Shown here in pieces: positions 17,255 through 26,452 of a stretch of DNA of 64,000 nt. The notes under the pieces were generated by a model. That model did not search any database and was not told where the DNA came from. It saw only the letters and a list, made by a program, of their open reading frames with translations. Position numbers and translations under genes: made by a program. This stretch comes from Palsa-504 sp963753225 (lineage in GTDB: Bacteria > Actinomycetota > Actinomycetes > Streptosporangiales > Streptosporangiaceae): assembly GCA_963753225.1 (NCBI GenBank), contig CAVWBQ010000008.1, forward strand, positions 62,001-126,000. The letters run 5' to 3'. The stretch's first letter is position 1; each line of letters opens with the position of its first letter.

Positions 17255-18259
17255 TCAGGCAGTAGGAGCCGAGGCAAACAGGTTGAGCCCCAGCGCTTCT
17301 GAGAGGTACCTGGTGATGTGCTGCCCCCGCACGCTGTTTCCTGCCGCATCGAGCGGCGGGGAGAACGTGCCGAGGCCCCCCTTGCCCGGCGACACGGTCA
17401 CGATGCCTCCGGCGACCCCGCTCTTGCCGGGGAGACCCACGTCGTAGAGCCACTGGCCGGAATGCTCGTAGAGCCCGGCCGTAGCTAGAACGGCCAGCAC
17501 TCGCTTGCAGTAGCGGGTGTCGATGGCTTGCTCACCGGTTACCGGATTCACTCCGCCATTCGCCAGCGTGGCTCCCATCACGGCGAGGTCCCGCGCGCTG
17601 ACGCGCACAGAACATTGGCGGGTGTAGACCTCGGTGGCGAGATCGGGGTCGCAGTACATGCGGCCGTAGCCATCCAGGATGTGGGCGATACCCCGGTTGC
17701 GGTCGTTGGTCGCCGATTCGGACTCGTACACGTCATCGTCCATCACCAATCGCCGCCCGGCAAATCGTGACATCGCGGCGACGATGGTCTCGAATTTCTC
17801 GTCAGCTGTCGCGCCCGGCACCAGGCTGGTGGTGGTCATGGCACCGGCATTTACCAGCGGGTTCATGGTGCGTTCGGCGTTGAGCTCGATGGCCATTACC
17901 GAGTTGAAGGGCAGGCCAGTGCTGTTGACGCCCAGTTTCTGGCGCGCCTCCTGATGCCCAAGGGTGTGACAAACCAGGGCGAAGACAAAAAGCTTGGAGA
18001 TGCTCTCGATGGCGAATTCCTGGTCCGCGTCGCCCACCGCGAAGAGTTGCCCGCGAACCCCGGCAACACACACGCCGAAGGCGCTGGGCGACGCCGCGGC
18101 CAGGGCGGGAATATAGTCGGCGACGGCCCCCTCATCGAGACTGAGGTAGCGCTCGTAGCCAGCGGAGACGAGGGACTGCACGTCAGTGTCGGGCGGGAGT
18201 GCCCCGGTCGAGACTCGTTCGGTCTCAGGGTGGTCGCCGGGGAGGGGATCGTGGACCAT
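17255..18259 (-). CDS. glsA: glutaminase
   Basis: Hydrolyses glutamine to glutamate and ammonia. It has the beta-lactamase-like serine fold with the S-x-x-K pair (S-I-S-K in FAIESISKLF) and NPLVNAGAM, YESE.ATNDRN, and GLPGKSGVAGG near the end, all standard for GlsA. The start is placed at the ATG at 18259, six bases after AGAGG. A longer frame reaches an ATG at 18361 but adds a low-complexity Arg/Gly/Ser segment. The predicted length of 334 residues matches the family. Cytosolic. Confidence 0.93.
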   Translation of the reverse strand: MVHDPLPGDHPETERVSTGALPPDTDVQSLVSAGYERYLSLDEGAVADYIPALAAASPSAFGVCVAGVRGQLFAVGDADQEFAIESISKLFVFALVCHTLGHQEARQKLGVNSTGLPFNSVMAIELNAERTMNPLVNAGAMTTTSLVPGATADEKFETIVAAMSRFAGRRLVMDDDVYESESATNDRNRGIAHILDGYGRMYCDPDLATEVYTRQCSVRVSARDLAVMGATLANGGVNPVTGEQAIDTRYCKRVLAVLATAGLYEHSGQWLYDVGLPGKSGVAGGIVTVSPGKGGLGTFSPPLDAAGNSVRGQHITRYLSEALGLNLFASAPTA

Positions 18260-18712
18260 GTTCATCCTCTGGCTGCCGAGTGCCGACGGACCTCCACCCG
18301 ATGGCCGGGCTCGGCCGGACCGGTGGTACCGGACCAGCCGGGTCGCCAACGAATCCGACACGACAAGATGAGCCTAAACTAACTACCCTGATCAAGGAGT
18401 ACCGGCATGGGGGTGTCCGAGCCCTCGGTCACCGCGTCTGGCCAGCCCCATAGTCCGCTTGATTCATGGGGACGCCATTGCGATGTGAGTGCTGTGCCAA
18501 GGTCCGGGCCGGTCGGGGAAACGGGCGGTGTTCGGAATTTTGCGGGCAGGTCTGCTGCCGCTGCGCTGCATCCGTCACTCAAACAGGCAAAGCACGGTCT
18601 AGGAGCGCCCAGATTTTCCGGCTTCCGCAGATGGGCCGGGCGGTGAGCTGTATCAGCTGGCCAATCTGGCTCCTCCGTCCTTATGAAACGTGGAGCAAGC
18701 GCGGAGGAGGAG
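18260..18712. other. intergenic region with possible zinc-finger remnant
   Basis: About 450 bp without a convincing gene. On the plus strand at 18466-18560 a frame gives RCECCAKVRAGRGNGRCSEF followed by CGQ. The C-x2-C ... C-S-x2-C spacing resembles the small Cys-rich DNA-binding modules found in many actinobacterial proteins, but it degenerates into unrelated sequence and no ribosome-binding site precedes it. The region also holds the glsA promoter (minus strand). GC content is lower than in neighbouring genes (about 60-65%). Confidence 0.3.
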
Positions 18713-19134
18713 ATGTCGTCTGGTCCCCTCCATGCAAATCCCGGGCGAGGTGCGGGTCTGGCAGTGGGCGGGCCTGAGGTGAGCGAGGTGACATTCGTGG
18801 TGCGGTTTCTCCGCGAAGGCCGGGGCGAGCGGCTGCGGGTGGTCGACGGATTGCCGCCGATCCCGCCTGACCCCCAGGACGATCCGGCTCTGATGCCAGG
18901 TTTCTGGCTCGGGCTGGGCGGTTCCCGCCTGCCCTCGACGCACTGTTCGACTTGCTCCGGAGCGACGCGCCCACCAACCCGCCACTCCGGCCGGAAATAC
19001 ATGACCTTGGCCAGGCCGTATCGGACCTTCTTGCCCGCTCCGGCTACGAGGGCCACGTGAAACACCACGTCCTTCGCGAGGTGGCCCTGATTCTCAGGAA
19101 ACTCCTCTGGAGGCACGTTGAACCAGACAGATAA
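18713..19134 (+). pseudogene. unknown small protein gene, apparent frameshift
   Basis: I do not recognise this gene. The ATG at 18713 is preceded by an excellent GGAGGAGGAG. The first frame has strong third-position GC and reads SEVTFVVRFLREGRGERLRV, then LPPIPPDPQDDPALMPGFWL up to about 18920. The coding pattern then switches by -1 to RFPPALDALFDLL and HDLGQAVSDLLARSGYEGHV, ending at RHVEPDR with a stop at 19132. As read, the first frame stops at 19060. One missing base near 18920-18930 would give a single protein of about 140 residues: beta-rich start, helical end. It lies directly upstream of the GH15 gene. Confidence 0.45.
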
Positions 19135-19158
19135 CGAATCCGGGTGAATGGAGAGGAA

Positions 19159-21573
19159 ATGCCAAGCGCCCCGACCCCAGGCTCTCCTGCTGGCCCGGTA
19201 TTGGCCCCTGGCCCAAAGGACGTTGTCACCACTGGGCTGGGAACCGGCCGCGTATGGGCCACTGTCGGTCAAGGGATCCTCAATGAGGTGTACTGGCCGA
19301 CCGCCGGGGAACCGCAGATCCGCGACATGGGTTTCATCGTGGCTGGTGACGGCTGGTGGCATGAGGTGAAGGCAGTCGCCACCTACCAGGTGCAAACTCC
19401 CGATCCCGCAGTTCCCCTGGCGTCTGTCGTCCATGCCGGCCCAGCGCAGCAGTCGTATCAGCTGACACTGCAGGTTATACCGGATCCCGGACGTGACGTC
19501 GTGCTGGTCAGCTACACCCTCGACGGTGTTCCTGACGCGAAGTTGTATGTTTTCCTGGCAAGCCATCTGCAGCAGCATCCCGCTGCCAATGCCGACCAGG
19601 ACTTCAGTGGCGGCTCCGGCAACACCGCCTGGGTAGATCCCGGTGGATCTTTGTTCGCGCAAGGCGACGGGCGGTTCCTGTGCTTGTCGGCCGCACCTGG
19701 CTTCAGCCAGGCCAGCGTTGGCTACTTCGGATCCTCCGACCTGTGGCAGGATTTCAACGGCAACGGCTCTATGACCTGGACCTTCACCGAGGCCGGGCCC
19801 GGTTTCGTCGTCCTTGGCGGCGAGCTTCCCGCAACCTCCGGTGCGATTGCGATCGCCTTTGCGGCGGGTGCGGGGACAGCGGGAACGCTCGCGGCCGCTA
19901 GCCTCGCCGCGGGCCCGGCCGCCGCCAGCGCCCAGCTGACCAGCAACTGGAAGGCCTGGTCCGATGCCTGCACATTGCCGCCGTCTTCGAAAGACGACCC
20001 GGCGGGACTGGCAGACGCACTCCGCCAGTCCGCCACCGTGCTGCGGGTCCACCAGGACAGCGTGTCCTACCCGGGAGCCATCGTGGCCGGGTTGTGCACA
20101 CCGTGGGGCGACACGACCAACAATGCTGGGGGATATCACCTGGTATGGCCGCGCGACGCCGTCGAGGCCGGGTTCGCGCTTACGCTGCTCGGGCATCTGG
20201 ACGACGCAGCGCAGCTCCTTGACTATCTCGCCACCCGCCAATCGGCGGACGACGGGCACTGGGGGCAGAACTTCTTCCCCGACGGCACGCCCTACTGGAC
20301 AGGCGTGCAACTGGACGAGACCGCGCTGCCGGTCATGCTGGCCGCCAAACTCGACGACCTAGGGCAGCCGCCATCCGCGGCGATCATCGCGATGATCAAG
20401 GCTGCCGTCGGCTACCTAGCTAAGAACGGGCCGCTGTCTCCGATGGACCGGTGGGAGGAAGACCAGGGAGGAAGCCCCTTCACTCTCGCGATCATGGTGG
20501 CGGCACTGGTCGCCGGGGCCAAATACCTGGACGACTCCTCCAGCCAGTACGCTCTCGCACTCGCCGACGACTGGAACGAGCGCATCGAGGAATGGTGCTA
20601 CGTCGCGGGCACAGCGCTCGATTCGCTATTCGGGCTCGACGGTCACTACGTGCGCATCGGACCCGACCCGCAGTATGGGCTGGCGCGCATCGCCAACCAG
20701 CCCTACCCGGACTACCAGGTCGCGGCCTCGAGTGTCCTCGGGCTGGAGTTCGCCTACCTGGCCCGCCTTGGCCTGCGCAGCGCCAATGACAAGAAGCTCT
20801 CCGACACCGCCAGCCTGATCGACGTCATGCTCGCCAGGAACATCGGTACAGGCACCAGCTACTACCGCTACGACTACGACGGCTACGGCGAGCAAGTAGA
20901 CGGCGCGAACTTCTCCGGCACAGGAGTCGGGCGCATCTGGCCACTGCTCGCCGGGGAACGCGGCCACCTCGCGGTCCTCGCGGGCGCCGACGGGATCGCC
21001 CAGCTAACCACCATGCTGAAGATGCGGACGCCGAGCGGGCTGCTGCCTGAACAGGTCTGGGACCAGTCGCCGCTTTACCCGCAGGACGGGATACCCACCC
21101 TGCCGCTCATCACCGGGCAGCGCACCCTCAGCGCAACGCCACTCGCATGGGCGCACAGCGAGCTCATCAAACTGGCCTGGACCAGAACAAGCAAGACCCC
21201 CGCAGAGCAACTGACAGCTGTCACCACCAGGTACGGCGGCCAGAAACCCGCGCCATCGACATCTCACTGGCGGTCGGCCGCACCCCTGACCGGCCTGGTA
21301 GCAGGCCGCAACCTGACCGTTGAAGACAGCCAGCCGTTTACCCTTCACTACGGCTTCGGCGACCCGGCCAACTGGACGGGGGTCACCGATGCGAACTCCG
21401 TGCCGCTGCCGTTCGGAATGTACGGCGTTACAATCACCGCGGCACAGTTGAACGGCCACACCAATCTGAACTTCATCCGCCGTTACGGCAGCGCATGGGA
21501 CCCGAAAGGAAACCAGAACATCCCAATAGTGGCCACCGCCACAGCGCACCTACAGCACCAAAGCAGCCGCTGA
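19159..21573 (+). CDS. glycoside hydrolase family 15 glucoamylase/glucodextranase
   Basis: About 804 residues, hydrolysing alpha-glucans from non-reducing ends. An N-terminal beta-sandwich (residues about 15-270: DVVTTGLGTGRVWATVGQG, NEVYWPTAG) precedes an (alpha/alpha)6 barrel with HLVWPRDAVEAGFAL, the general acid Glu in RWEEDQGGSPFTLA, and the base Glu in LLPEQVWD. A further beta segment closes the protein. No signal peptide is visible at either start, so a cytoplasmic enzyme or non-classical export is implied. The ATG at 19159 follows GGAGAGG; an in-frame GTG at 19144 is the alternative. It could act on the glycan handled by the GT4/GH130 cassette 8 kb away, but that link is speculative. 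Confidence 0.92.
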   Translation: MPSAPTPGSPAGPVLAPGPKDVVTTGLGTGRVWATVGQGILNEVYWPTAGEPQIRDMGFIVAGDGWWHEVKAVATYQVQTPDPAVPLASVVHAGPAQQSYQLTLQVIPDPGRDVVLVSYTLDGVPDAKLYVFLASHLQQHPAANADQDFSGGSGNTAWVDPGGSLFAQGDGRFLCLSAAPGFSQASVGYFGSSDLWQDFNGNGSMTWTFTEAGPGFVVLGGELPATSGAIAIAFAAGAGTAGTLAAASLAAGPAAASAQLTSNWKAWSDACTLPPSSKDDPAGLADALRQSATVLRVHQDSVSYPGAIVAGLCTPWGDTTNNAGGYHLVWPRDAVEAGFALTLLGHLDDAAQLLDYLATRQSADDGHWGQNFFPDGTPYWTGVQLDETALPVMLAAKLDDLGQPPSAAIIAMIKAAVGYLAKNGPLSPMDRWEEDQGGSPFTLAIMVAALVAGAKYLDDSSSQYALALADDWNERIEEWCYVAGTALDSLFGLDGHYVRIGPDPQYGLARIANQPYPDYQVAASSVLGLEFAYLARLGLRSANDKKLSDTASLIDVMLARNIGTGTSYYRYDYDGYGEQVDGANFSGTGVGRIWPLLAGERGHLAVLAGADGIAQLTTMLKMRTPSGLLPEQVWDQSPLYPQDGIPTLPLITGQRTLSATPLAWAHSELIKLAWTRTSKTPAEQLTAVTTRYGGQKPAPSTSHWRSAAPLTGLVAGRNLTVEDSQPFTLHYGFGDPANWTGVTDANSVPLPFGMYGVTITAAQLNGHTNLNFIRRYGSAWDPKGNQNIPIVATATAHLQHQSSR

Positions 21574-21596
21574 CACCGGACGCCAGCAGTCCCATC

Positions 21597-22202
21597 ATGG
21601 CGTGCGTGAAGCCTGCGGTCCGCGGCGATTTGCGAGCAGACCGGCTCTGCAATGAACGCGTGGTGGTTCCGGACCAGTTAGAGGAAGCCGCGCGGAGCCG
21701 GCCGAGCCGGTTCCTGAGCACACAGGACCGCCTGATGATCGAGCGAATACGCTCAGCAGCAGCCGGAGTCATTCCGCTAGTCACCGAGACGGACGTCAGC
21801 CAGCAGCTCCCCGAACCGACATGGACGCAGTCGCCGCTTATCGACGAGCTCGTCGAGGCGCTGGCCGCGGCGAATAATGCCACCGGCATGATGATCCTGC
21901 AGGATGTCATGTCCAGTGCAATGCGCCTGTCCGGCGAAGGCAATCACATGGATGCGATGCTGATGCTGCTCCAGTTCCAGGTGAGGTATCCCTGGTGCGC
22001 GGATGCCTGGGCGGGACTGGCCGCCACGCAGTCTGCCATGGGCGAGCGGCCGGCTGCATTCCACACGCTGGTACTGGCGCTGACCCTGGACCCGATCAAC
22101 GCGGGTTCATGGGGTCTGCTAGCGGGTATCCTCGCGGCGGCGCCCGAGACCGAGGCGGAATCTGCGCTGGTAGCGGCTTTCGCTGGCCGCCTCACGGGGT
22201 AG
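21597..22202 (+). CDS. helical (TPR-like) protein of unknown function
   Basis: I do not recognise a family. About 201 residues from the ATG at 21597. The C-terminal 130 residues are helical, with repeat-like pairs: MDAMLMLLQFQVRYPWCADA, WAGLAATQSAMGE and AAFHTLVLALTLDPINAGSW, the pattern of two to three tetratricopeptide repeats. No signal peptide or membrane helix. An alternative start at the ATG at 21735 has a better AGGA site. It follows the GH15 stop by 23 bp in the same direction, so it may be co-transcribed with it. The first 45 residues are weak as coding sequence. Confidence 0.55.
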   Translation: MACVKPAVRGDLRADRLCNERVVVPDQLEEAARSRPSRFLSTQDRLMIERIRSAAAGVIPLVTETDVSQQLPEPTWTQSPLIDELVEALAAANNATGMMILQDVMSSAMRLSGEGNHMDAMLMLLQFQVRYPWCADAWAGLAATQSAMGERPAAFHTLVLALTLDPINAGSWGLLAGILAAAPETEAESALVAAFAGRLTG

Positions 22203-22557
22203 CCCCAGCGGGGGCGATCGCCGCCGCGGATCATCGACGCGCCACCTTGCCGATTCGGGTCGCGCGTCCAGGCTTGGCTCGCGATCGAGGTTCGGTGGGC
22301 TACAGCGCTCCTGGTCGTCCGCGCCTCACTGCCCGGGCACTTCCTGCAGTGTCATCTCGTGGGTGAAGCGCTTGACGAAGACCGGGCGCCTCAGGAAGAG
22401 TTTGTTCACGGCGGCGACCGGTCGCCGAGCTGTGGAACATCCGCCCCAGTCGGGGTTCCATTGGCGAAGGGGATTCGCCCTCTCGGTCGTCAATGTCACA
22501 GGCCATCTTCCAACACCGCGTCGCTGGGGGACGAGGGTGTCAAGGGGAGGCTTGTCC
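22203..22557. other. intergenic region with possible minus-strand remnant
   Basis: This stretch holds the promoter of the phosphotransferase-fold gene; AGGGGAGG at 22543-22550 is its ribosome-binding site. On the minus strand a frame ending at 22326 reads AAVNKLFLRRPVFVKRFTHE followed by MTLQEVPGQ-stop with good codon usage. It looks like the last 40 or so residues of a lost gene, but upstream sequence is not convincing and I cannot name it. No repeats or RNA genes seen. Confidence 0.3.
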
Positions 22558-23631
22558 ATGACCAAGGACGCCAGCTTCAAGAAGGTTGTCCGGCGCCATG
22601 CTGAGGAGACTGGGCAGCGCTACACCGAAGCGCTGACGGATCTCGTGGGTCTCGGGGCGCGAATGCACCACGAGCCAGTTCCTGAGCGGCTACTCGCTCA
22701 TCTCCGGGATCGCTACGGCGTTGGCCCGGTCGCGGCGACCAAGCTCAGTGTGCACAAGACCTACGTGTTCCGCATCGACCGCGATGATGGCAGCCCGTGG
22801 GTCGCCCGCGCGTTCCCCCCCTCCCGGCCGCGTGCCGGTGTTGAGGGCGACGCCGCAATCCTCAGATTTCTGGAGCGGCAGGACTATCCCGCGGAGCGCC
22901 TGGCGGTCGACGATGCGGTGTCTGATTTCGATGGCGGCGCGGTCCTCGTGACGCGGTTCGTTGAAGGCGTCAAGCTCCCCGACGGTGCCGCGAAGTTCGC
23001 CATGATGGGTGAGTTGCTCGGACGGCTACACGCGCTGCCGTACGACGAAACCGCCGGCCGCCCGGGTGGAGCGAGTGGTGAGGACCCGAGCCGTGAGGGC
23101 ACGCCACGTCAGGACCTGCTGGCGGCCCTGTCGTTTCTCGACGCCGTCGACACGAAGGTCGCGGCCGCCGAGCGCGAGCGATTCGAGCAGCTCCGCGACC
23201 AGGTGCGCTCGGCCGACGACGGTCACGGCCTTCCGGAGGGCTTGCTCCACGGAAACCTTCTCCACGCCCCCGATCACGCCGTCCTGAGCGAACAAGGGCC
23301 AGTCGCGATCAACTGGAAGGCGTCCGGGCGCGGACCGCGCCTCGCCGACTTCGCTTACCTGATCTGGGGCACGGGTTCGTGGAACCCACGTCGGCCGAAC
23401 CAGGAGTGGATCGACGCTGCCGTCAACGCCTACCGCCGACATGTCGAGCCGACCGACGACGAACTCGACCGGCTCGAGGCGGTCATGTACATCCGGACGC
23501 TCTACCTCGCCTGTTTCGGCTACCGGCGCGCCCTCGCCAGCGGCTCGGCATTCAACGAGTGGGGCTTCATCGAACCACCCGAGTACTTCAGCTGCACCGC
23601 AGCTGCAGTCCGAGCCGCGTTCCGCCGGTAG
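22558..23631 (+). CDS. aminoglycoside-phosphotransferase-fold protein with both catalytic Asp replaced
   Basis: 357 residues. Residues 1-45 form a helical lead (SFKKVVRRHAEETGQRYTEA). An APH-type kinase fold follows: N-lobe with Lys/Arg contacts (WVARAFPPSR), a hinge, and a C-lobe. The usual HGDLHPGN catalytic loop reads HGNLLHAPDH (about residues 231-240), and the Mg-binding IDW motif reads AINWKASGRGPRLADFAYLI (Asn about residue 252). Both key Asp are Asn, so phosphotransfer is doubtful and a binding or regulatory pseudo-enzyme is possible. The start at 22558 is fixed by AGGGGAGG seven bases upstream; the longer reading frame from 22363 lacks such support. The next gene follows 88 bp downstream. 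Confidence 0.85.
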   Translation: MTKDASFKKVVRRHAEETGQRYTEALTDLVGLGARMHHEPVPERLLAHLRDRYGVGPVAATKLSVHKTYVFRIDRDDGSPWVARAFPPSRPRAGVEGDAAILRFLERQDYPAERLAVDDAVSDFDGGAVLVTRFVEGVKLPDGAAKFAMMGELLGRLHALPYDETAGRPGGASGEDPSREGTPRQDLLAALSFLDAVDTKVAAAERERFEQLRDQVRSADDGHGLPEGLLHGNLLHAPDHAVLSEQGPVAINWKASGRGPRLADFAYLIWGTGSWNPRRPNQEWIDAAVNAYRRHVEPTDDELDRLEAVMYIRTLYLACFGYRRALASGSAFNEWGFIEPPEYFSCTAAAVRAAFRR

Positions 23632-23719
23632 GTCGTCGGTGCGGCAAGGGATCGACTTTGGCGATGTCGAAAGCGTCAGCGCGTTCGGTCGTCCAGCGGG
23701 CTCGTTCGGCGGTTCTCGC

Positions 23720-24112
23720 GTGACCGCGCCCGTAGAAGTCCCGGAGGACATCGCTGAGCGGATCCGCACGCTATGCCTGGCGCTGCCCGAGGTGACAGTG
23801 CGGGTCGACGGTTCACTAACCAGGGCGAGATCGACGGCGCAGTCGTTCGGCATCCGCCGGAGGTCGTTCTGCTTGTTCGTGGCACGGGAGGACTCGACTG
23901 GCAAGCCCGTTCCGCTGCTCGTGTTGCGTGCCGACCCAGACGAACGCGAGGCATTGCTGTCCAATGGCCACCCGTTCTTCGCCTCGCGAGCCGGCCGTGA
24001 TCGCATCGTGGTGGTGCTCACCGACGACACGGACTGGGAGGAGATCCGTGAGCTCGTGACCGAAAGCTACCGGATCCTCGCGCCGAAGAAGCTCACCGCA
24101 CTGCTCGACTAG
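23720..24112 (+). CDS. MmcQ/YjbR family protein
   Basis: About 130 residues from the GTG at 23720: EDIAERIRTLCLALPEVTVR, then GRDRIVVVLTDDTDWEEIRE and a final helix with SYRILAPKKLTALL. This is the CyaY-like fold of the MmcQ/YjbR family (LPEV/T start, DW.E......Y..... end), which may bind DNA; no enzymatic role is known. The start is uncertain: no clear ribosome-binding site, and an in-frame GTG exists at 23639. It lies just after the phosphotransferase-fold gene in the same direction. Confidence 0.78.
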   Translation: MTAPVEVPEDIAERIRTLCLALPEVTVRVDGSLTRARSTAQSFGIRRRSFCLFVAREDSTGKPVPLLVLRADPDEREALLSNGHPFFASRAGRDRIVVVLTDDTDWEEIRELVTESYRILAPKKLTALLD

Positions 24113-24288
24113 CACACCCTGGCCGTCGGGCCCGCAGCGACCGTGGGCATGTCGACAGCGCAGCTCGAAAAGGCGACTGAAACCACGGTTCAGAACGCGA
24201 TCAGTGGTCCAGCACGTGTCCCAGATCGCTCGTCCCCATCCTGAGGCCCCACAGAGCATCTGCTGCGGCCTGAGCTCGCGCGTTGGCG

Positions 24289-25452
24289 TCAGGAACGAAG
24301 GGTGCGCAGGCCGGTGCGGATTTCGCTGACCAGGATCTCGGGCTGTTCCAAGGCCGCGAAGTGCCCGCCCTTGCCGGCCTCGCCGTAGTGGATCAGATTG
24401 CTGTAGGTGTCTTCGATCCAGCTTCGTGGCAGGCGCGGGATGTCCCTCGGGAAGACGGTCACCGCGACCGGAAGCGTCAGCTTCGGGCCGGCGAAAGTGG
24501 CCGACTTGTTCTCCCAGTAGATGCGGCCGGACGACGCTGCGCTGTTGGTGAACCAGTACAGGGATATCGCGTCGAGCATGTCGTCCATGCTGAGGGCGTC
24601 CTCGGCGAGCCCGTGGTTGTCGGTCTTGGACTGGAACTTGTCGTAGATCCAGGCTGCCTGACCAGCGGGAGAGTCCGCCAGGGCGAATCCGGCAGTCTCC
24701 GGCTTCGTGCGCTGAAGGTGGCTGGCCCCACCGAGATCGCCGGTGTAGAGGGCGAGGGTCTCCACGGCGTAGCGCTGTTCGGGCGACAAGGTGCCGGGTA
24801 TCTGTGCGGGAAAGGCGTACTGGGTGTTCAGGTGAATTCCGAGAAGCCCGTCAGGTTGCACGGCCCCGAGGGCGGTGGTGACGACGGCACCCCAGTCGCC
24901 GCCTTGCGCGGCCCATCTCGTGTAGCCGAGACGCTTCATCAGCACCACCCACGCGCTTGCGGTGCGCGATACAGTCCACCCGGTCTCCGCGGGCTTGCCG
25001 GAGAACCCGAACCCGGGGAGCGACGGGACGACGACGTCGAATGAATCGGCGGCGTCTCCTCCGGACGAAACCGGATCGGTCAGCGGGCCGATCAGCTTCA
25101 GGAACTCCACGATCGACCCCGGCCATCCGTGCGTGAGTATCAGCGGCATCGCGCCGGGATTCTTGGACCTGACGTGGATGAAGTGGATGTCCAGCCCGTC
25201 AATCTCGGTCAGGAACTGGGGGAAGCGATTGAGCCCGGACTCGAAGCGCCGCCAGTCGTAGCCGCGCTCCCAGTAGCCGACCAGAGATCTGGCGTTCTCT
25301 ACACGAACCCCTTGCGACCAGTCGCCCACCGTTTCCGGATCCGGCCATCGAGTTCTGGCCAGTCGCTGCTTCACGTCGTCGATCTCCGAATCCGAGATCG
25401 AGACGGTGAACGGGCGGACGAGGGTCGAGGTCGGCGGCGTCGGTGCGGTCAT
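24289..25452 (-). CDS. epoxide hydrolase with EHN domain
   Basis: 387 residues, alpha/beta-hydrolase fold, cytosolic, opening epoxides to diols. The N-terminal EHN region (PFTVSISDSEIDDVKQRLAR) is followed by the oxyanion motif HGWPGS, the nucleophile Asp in GGDWGAVVTTALG, and the catalytic His in GKGGHFAALEQPE near the C-terminus. The ATG at 25452 is preceded by AAGAAGG on the minus strand, so an upstream extension is rejected. A divergent TetR-type gene remnant starts 134 bp away and probably once regulated it. Confidence 0.92.
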   Translation of the reverse strand: MTAPTPPTSTLVRPFTVSISDSEIDDVKQRLARTRWPDPETVGDWSQGVRVENARSLVGYWERGYDWRRFESGLNRFPQFLTEIDGLDIHFIHVRSKNPGAMPLILTHGWPGSIVEFLKLIGPLTDPVSSGGDAADSFDVVVPSLPGFGFSGKPAETGWTVSRTASAWVVLMKRLGYTRWAAQGGDWGAVVTTALGAVQPDGLLGIHLNTQYAFPAQIPGTLSPEQRYAVETLALYTGDLGGASHLQRTKPETAGFALADSPAGQAAWIYDKFQSKTDNHGLAEDALSMDDMLDAISLYWFTNSAASSGRIYWENKSATFAGPKLTLPVAVTVFPRDIPRLPRSWIEDTYSNLIHYGEAGKGGHFAALEQPEILVSEIRTGLRTLRS

Positions 25453-25585
25453 TGCCTTCTTCTCTTCTCCTGAGCTTCGAAGCCCAGCGCAACTCTCCGT
25501 TGCACACGATGTGGAAAATTCAGACCGATCGTCGTCCCGGAGAGGGTGAGACATCGTCACCCGAAGCGGGTGAATCACGCCAATC

Positions 25586-25830
25586 GTGCGATTGCCCCGT
25601 CACCTGTGCAGTCTAATTCGCATCCTCGACGTCGCCCTCGATGTCCTGGGAGAGAACCCCGACGCCGGAATGGGCGACATCGCCTCCGCTGCCGGCGTCG
25701 TCCGTCGCACGGTCTATGGCCATTTCCCCTCGCGCCTCGACCTGGTTCGGACACTCACGGAACGGGCCGTCACCGAGGTGACAGCCGTGCTCACCGAAGT
25801 CAACGCCTCCGACGCAGAAGCGGACCGCGG
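25586..25830 (+). pseudogene. TetR-family regulator, 3'-truncated
   Basis: The N-terminal TetR DNA-binding domain is clear: ILDVALDVLGENPDAGMGDI, then ASAAGVVRRTVYGHFPSRLD and LVRTLTERAVTEVTAVL. After about NASDAEADR (25810-25830) the frame runs into sequence that is the antisense of an amidohydrolase, and no ligand-binding domain follows. About 80 of the usual 190-200 residues remain. The start is unclear (GTG at 25586, no good ribosome-binding site). It is divergent from the epoxide hydrolase gene, the usual arrangement for a local repressor. Confidence 0.75.
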
Positions 25831-26206
25831 CCTCAGGCGTGGCGCCGGCCATCTCCCGGGTGATCGCGGCGCCCGGCGTCTCCTGCGTGCCGTCTTCGTC
25901 CGGCACCGGGTAGGTCATGTTGCCGATCGTCGTGATGCCGCCGGCGATCGCGGCCCTCGAGCCGGACCAGAAGTCGTCCACCCAGACCGGGAACCCGAGC
26001 CTGCCGCCAAGCCCCCGGTGCACCAGGTGCGTGTGCGCGTCGACCCCGCCGGGAATCACGAGCAGGCCGCCGGCGGCCAGCTCCTGCGCGCCCGTCATCG
26101 TGCCGCCGAGCTGAGCGATCCGGCCGTCGGCTATGCCGATGTCAGCGGCCTCCCGGCGACCGGGCGTAACCACGGTCGCGCCGCGTATAACGAGGTCAAA
26201 ACCCAT
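25825..26206 (-). pseudogene. dihydropyrimidinase/hydantoinase-like amidohydrolase, 3'-truncated
   Basis: The first 125 or so residues of a cyclic amidohydrolase: start at 26206 (MGFDLVIRGATVVTPGRREA), the metal-binding HxH in PGGVDAHTHLVHRGLGG, and WVDDFWSGSRAAIAGGITTI. It ends near ATPEAAVRF, where the sequence becomes antisense to the TetR stub. A complete enzyme has about 460 residues, with the other metal ligands (Lys, His, His, Asp) all missing here. The two stubs therefore meet tail to tail at about 25811-25830, implying a deletion or inversion junction. Confidence 0.75.
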
Positions 26207-26452
26207 CGCAGCATCGCCCCAGAGGGTCCGCGGGGGCGGGTCACCCGCCGTTCCCTGGTTCGGCGGTTCCGTGTGGTTCACGCGCGCACATGCGGCCTTC
26301 GCCGGCTGACTGCGTCGAGTAGCAGTTGCGCGGCCACCGTCGCCCCATCGGTGCGGATAGCTGGCCGCGCTTTCCGGCGCCGTCCACCGGGTCCGAGAAG
26401 TCGAAGGCTTCCTCCTTCTGTTCTCCGGAGATGGGCCGCTTCTGGCCAGGGA

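Noticed and set aside
18379..20310. Open frame of 643 codons on the minus strand over the GH15 gene start
   Set aside because: Low-complexity translation without domain pattern; the plus strand encodes recognisable glucoamylase motifs in the same place.
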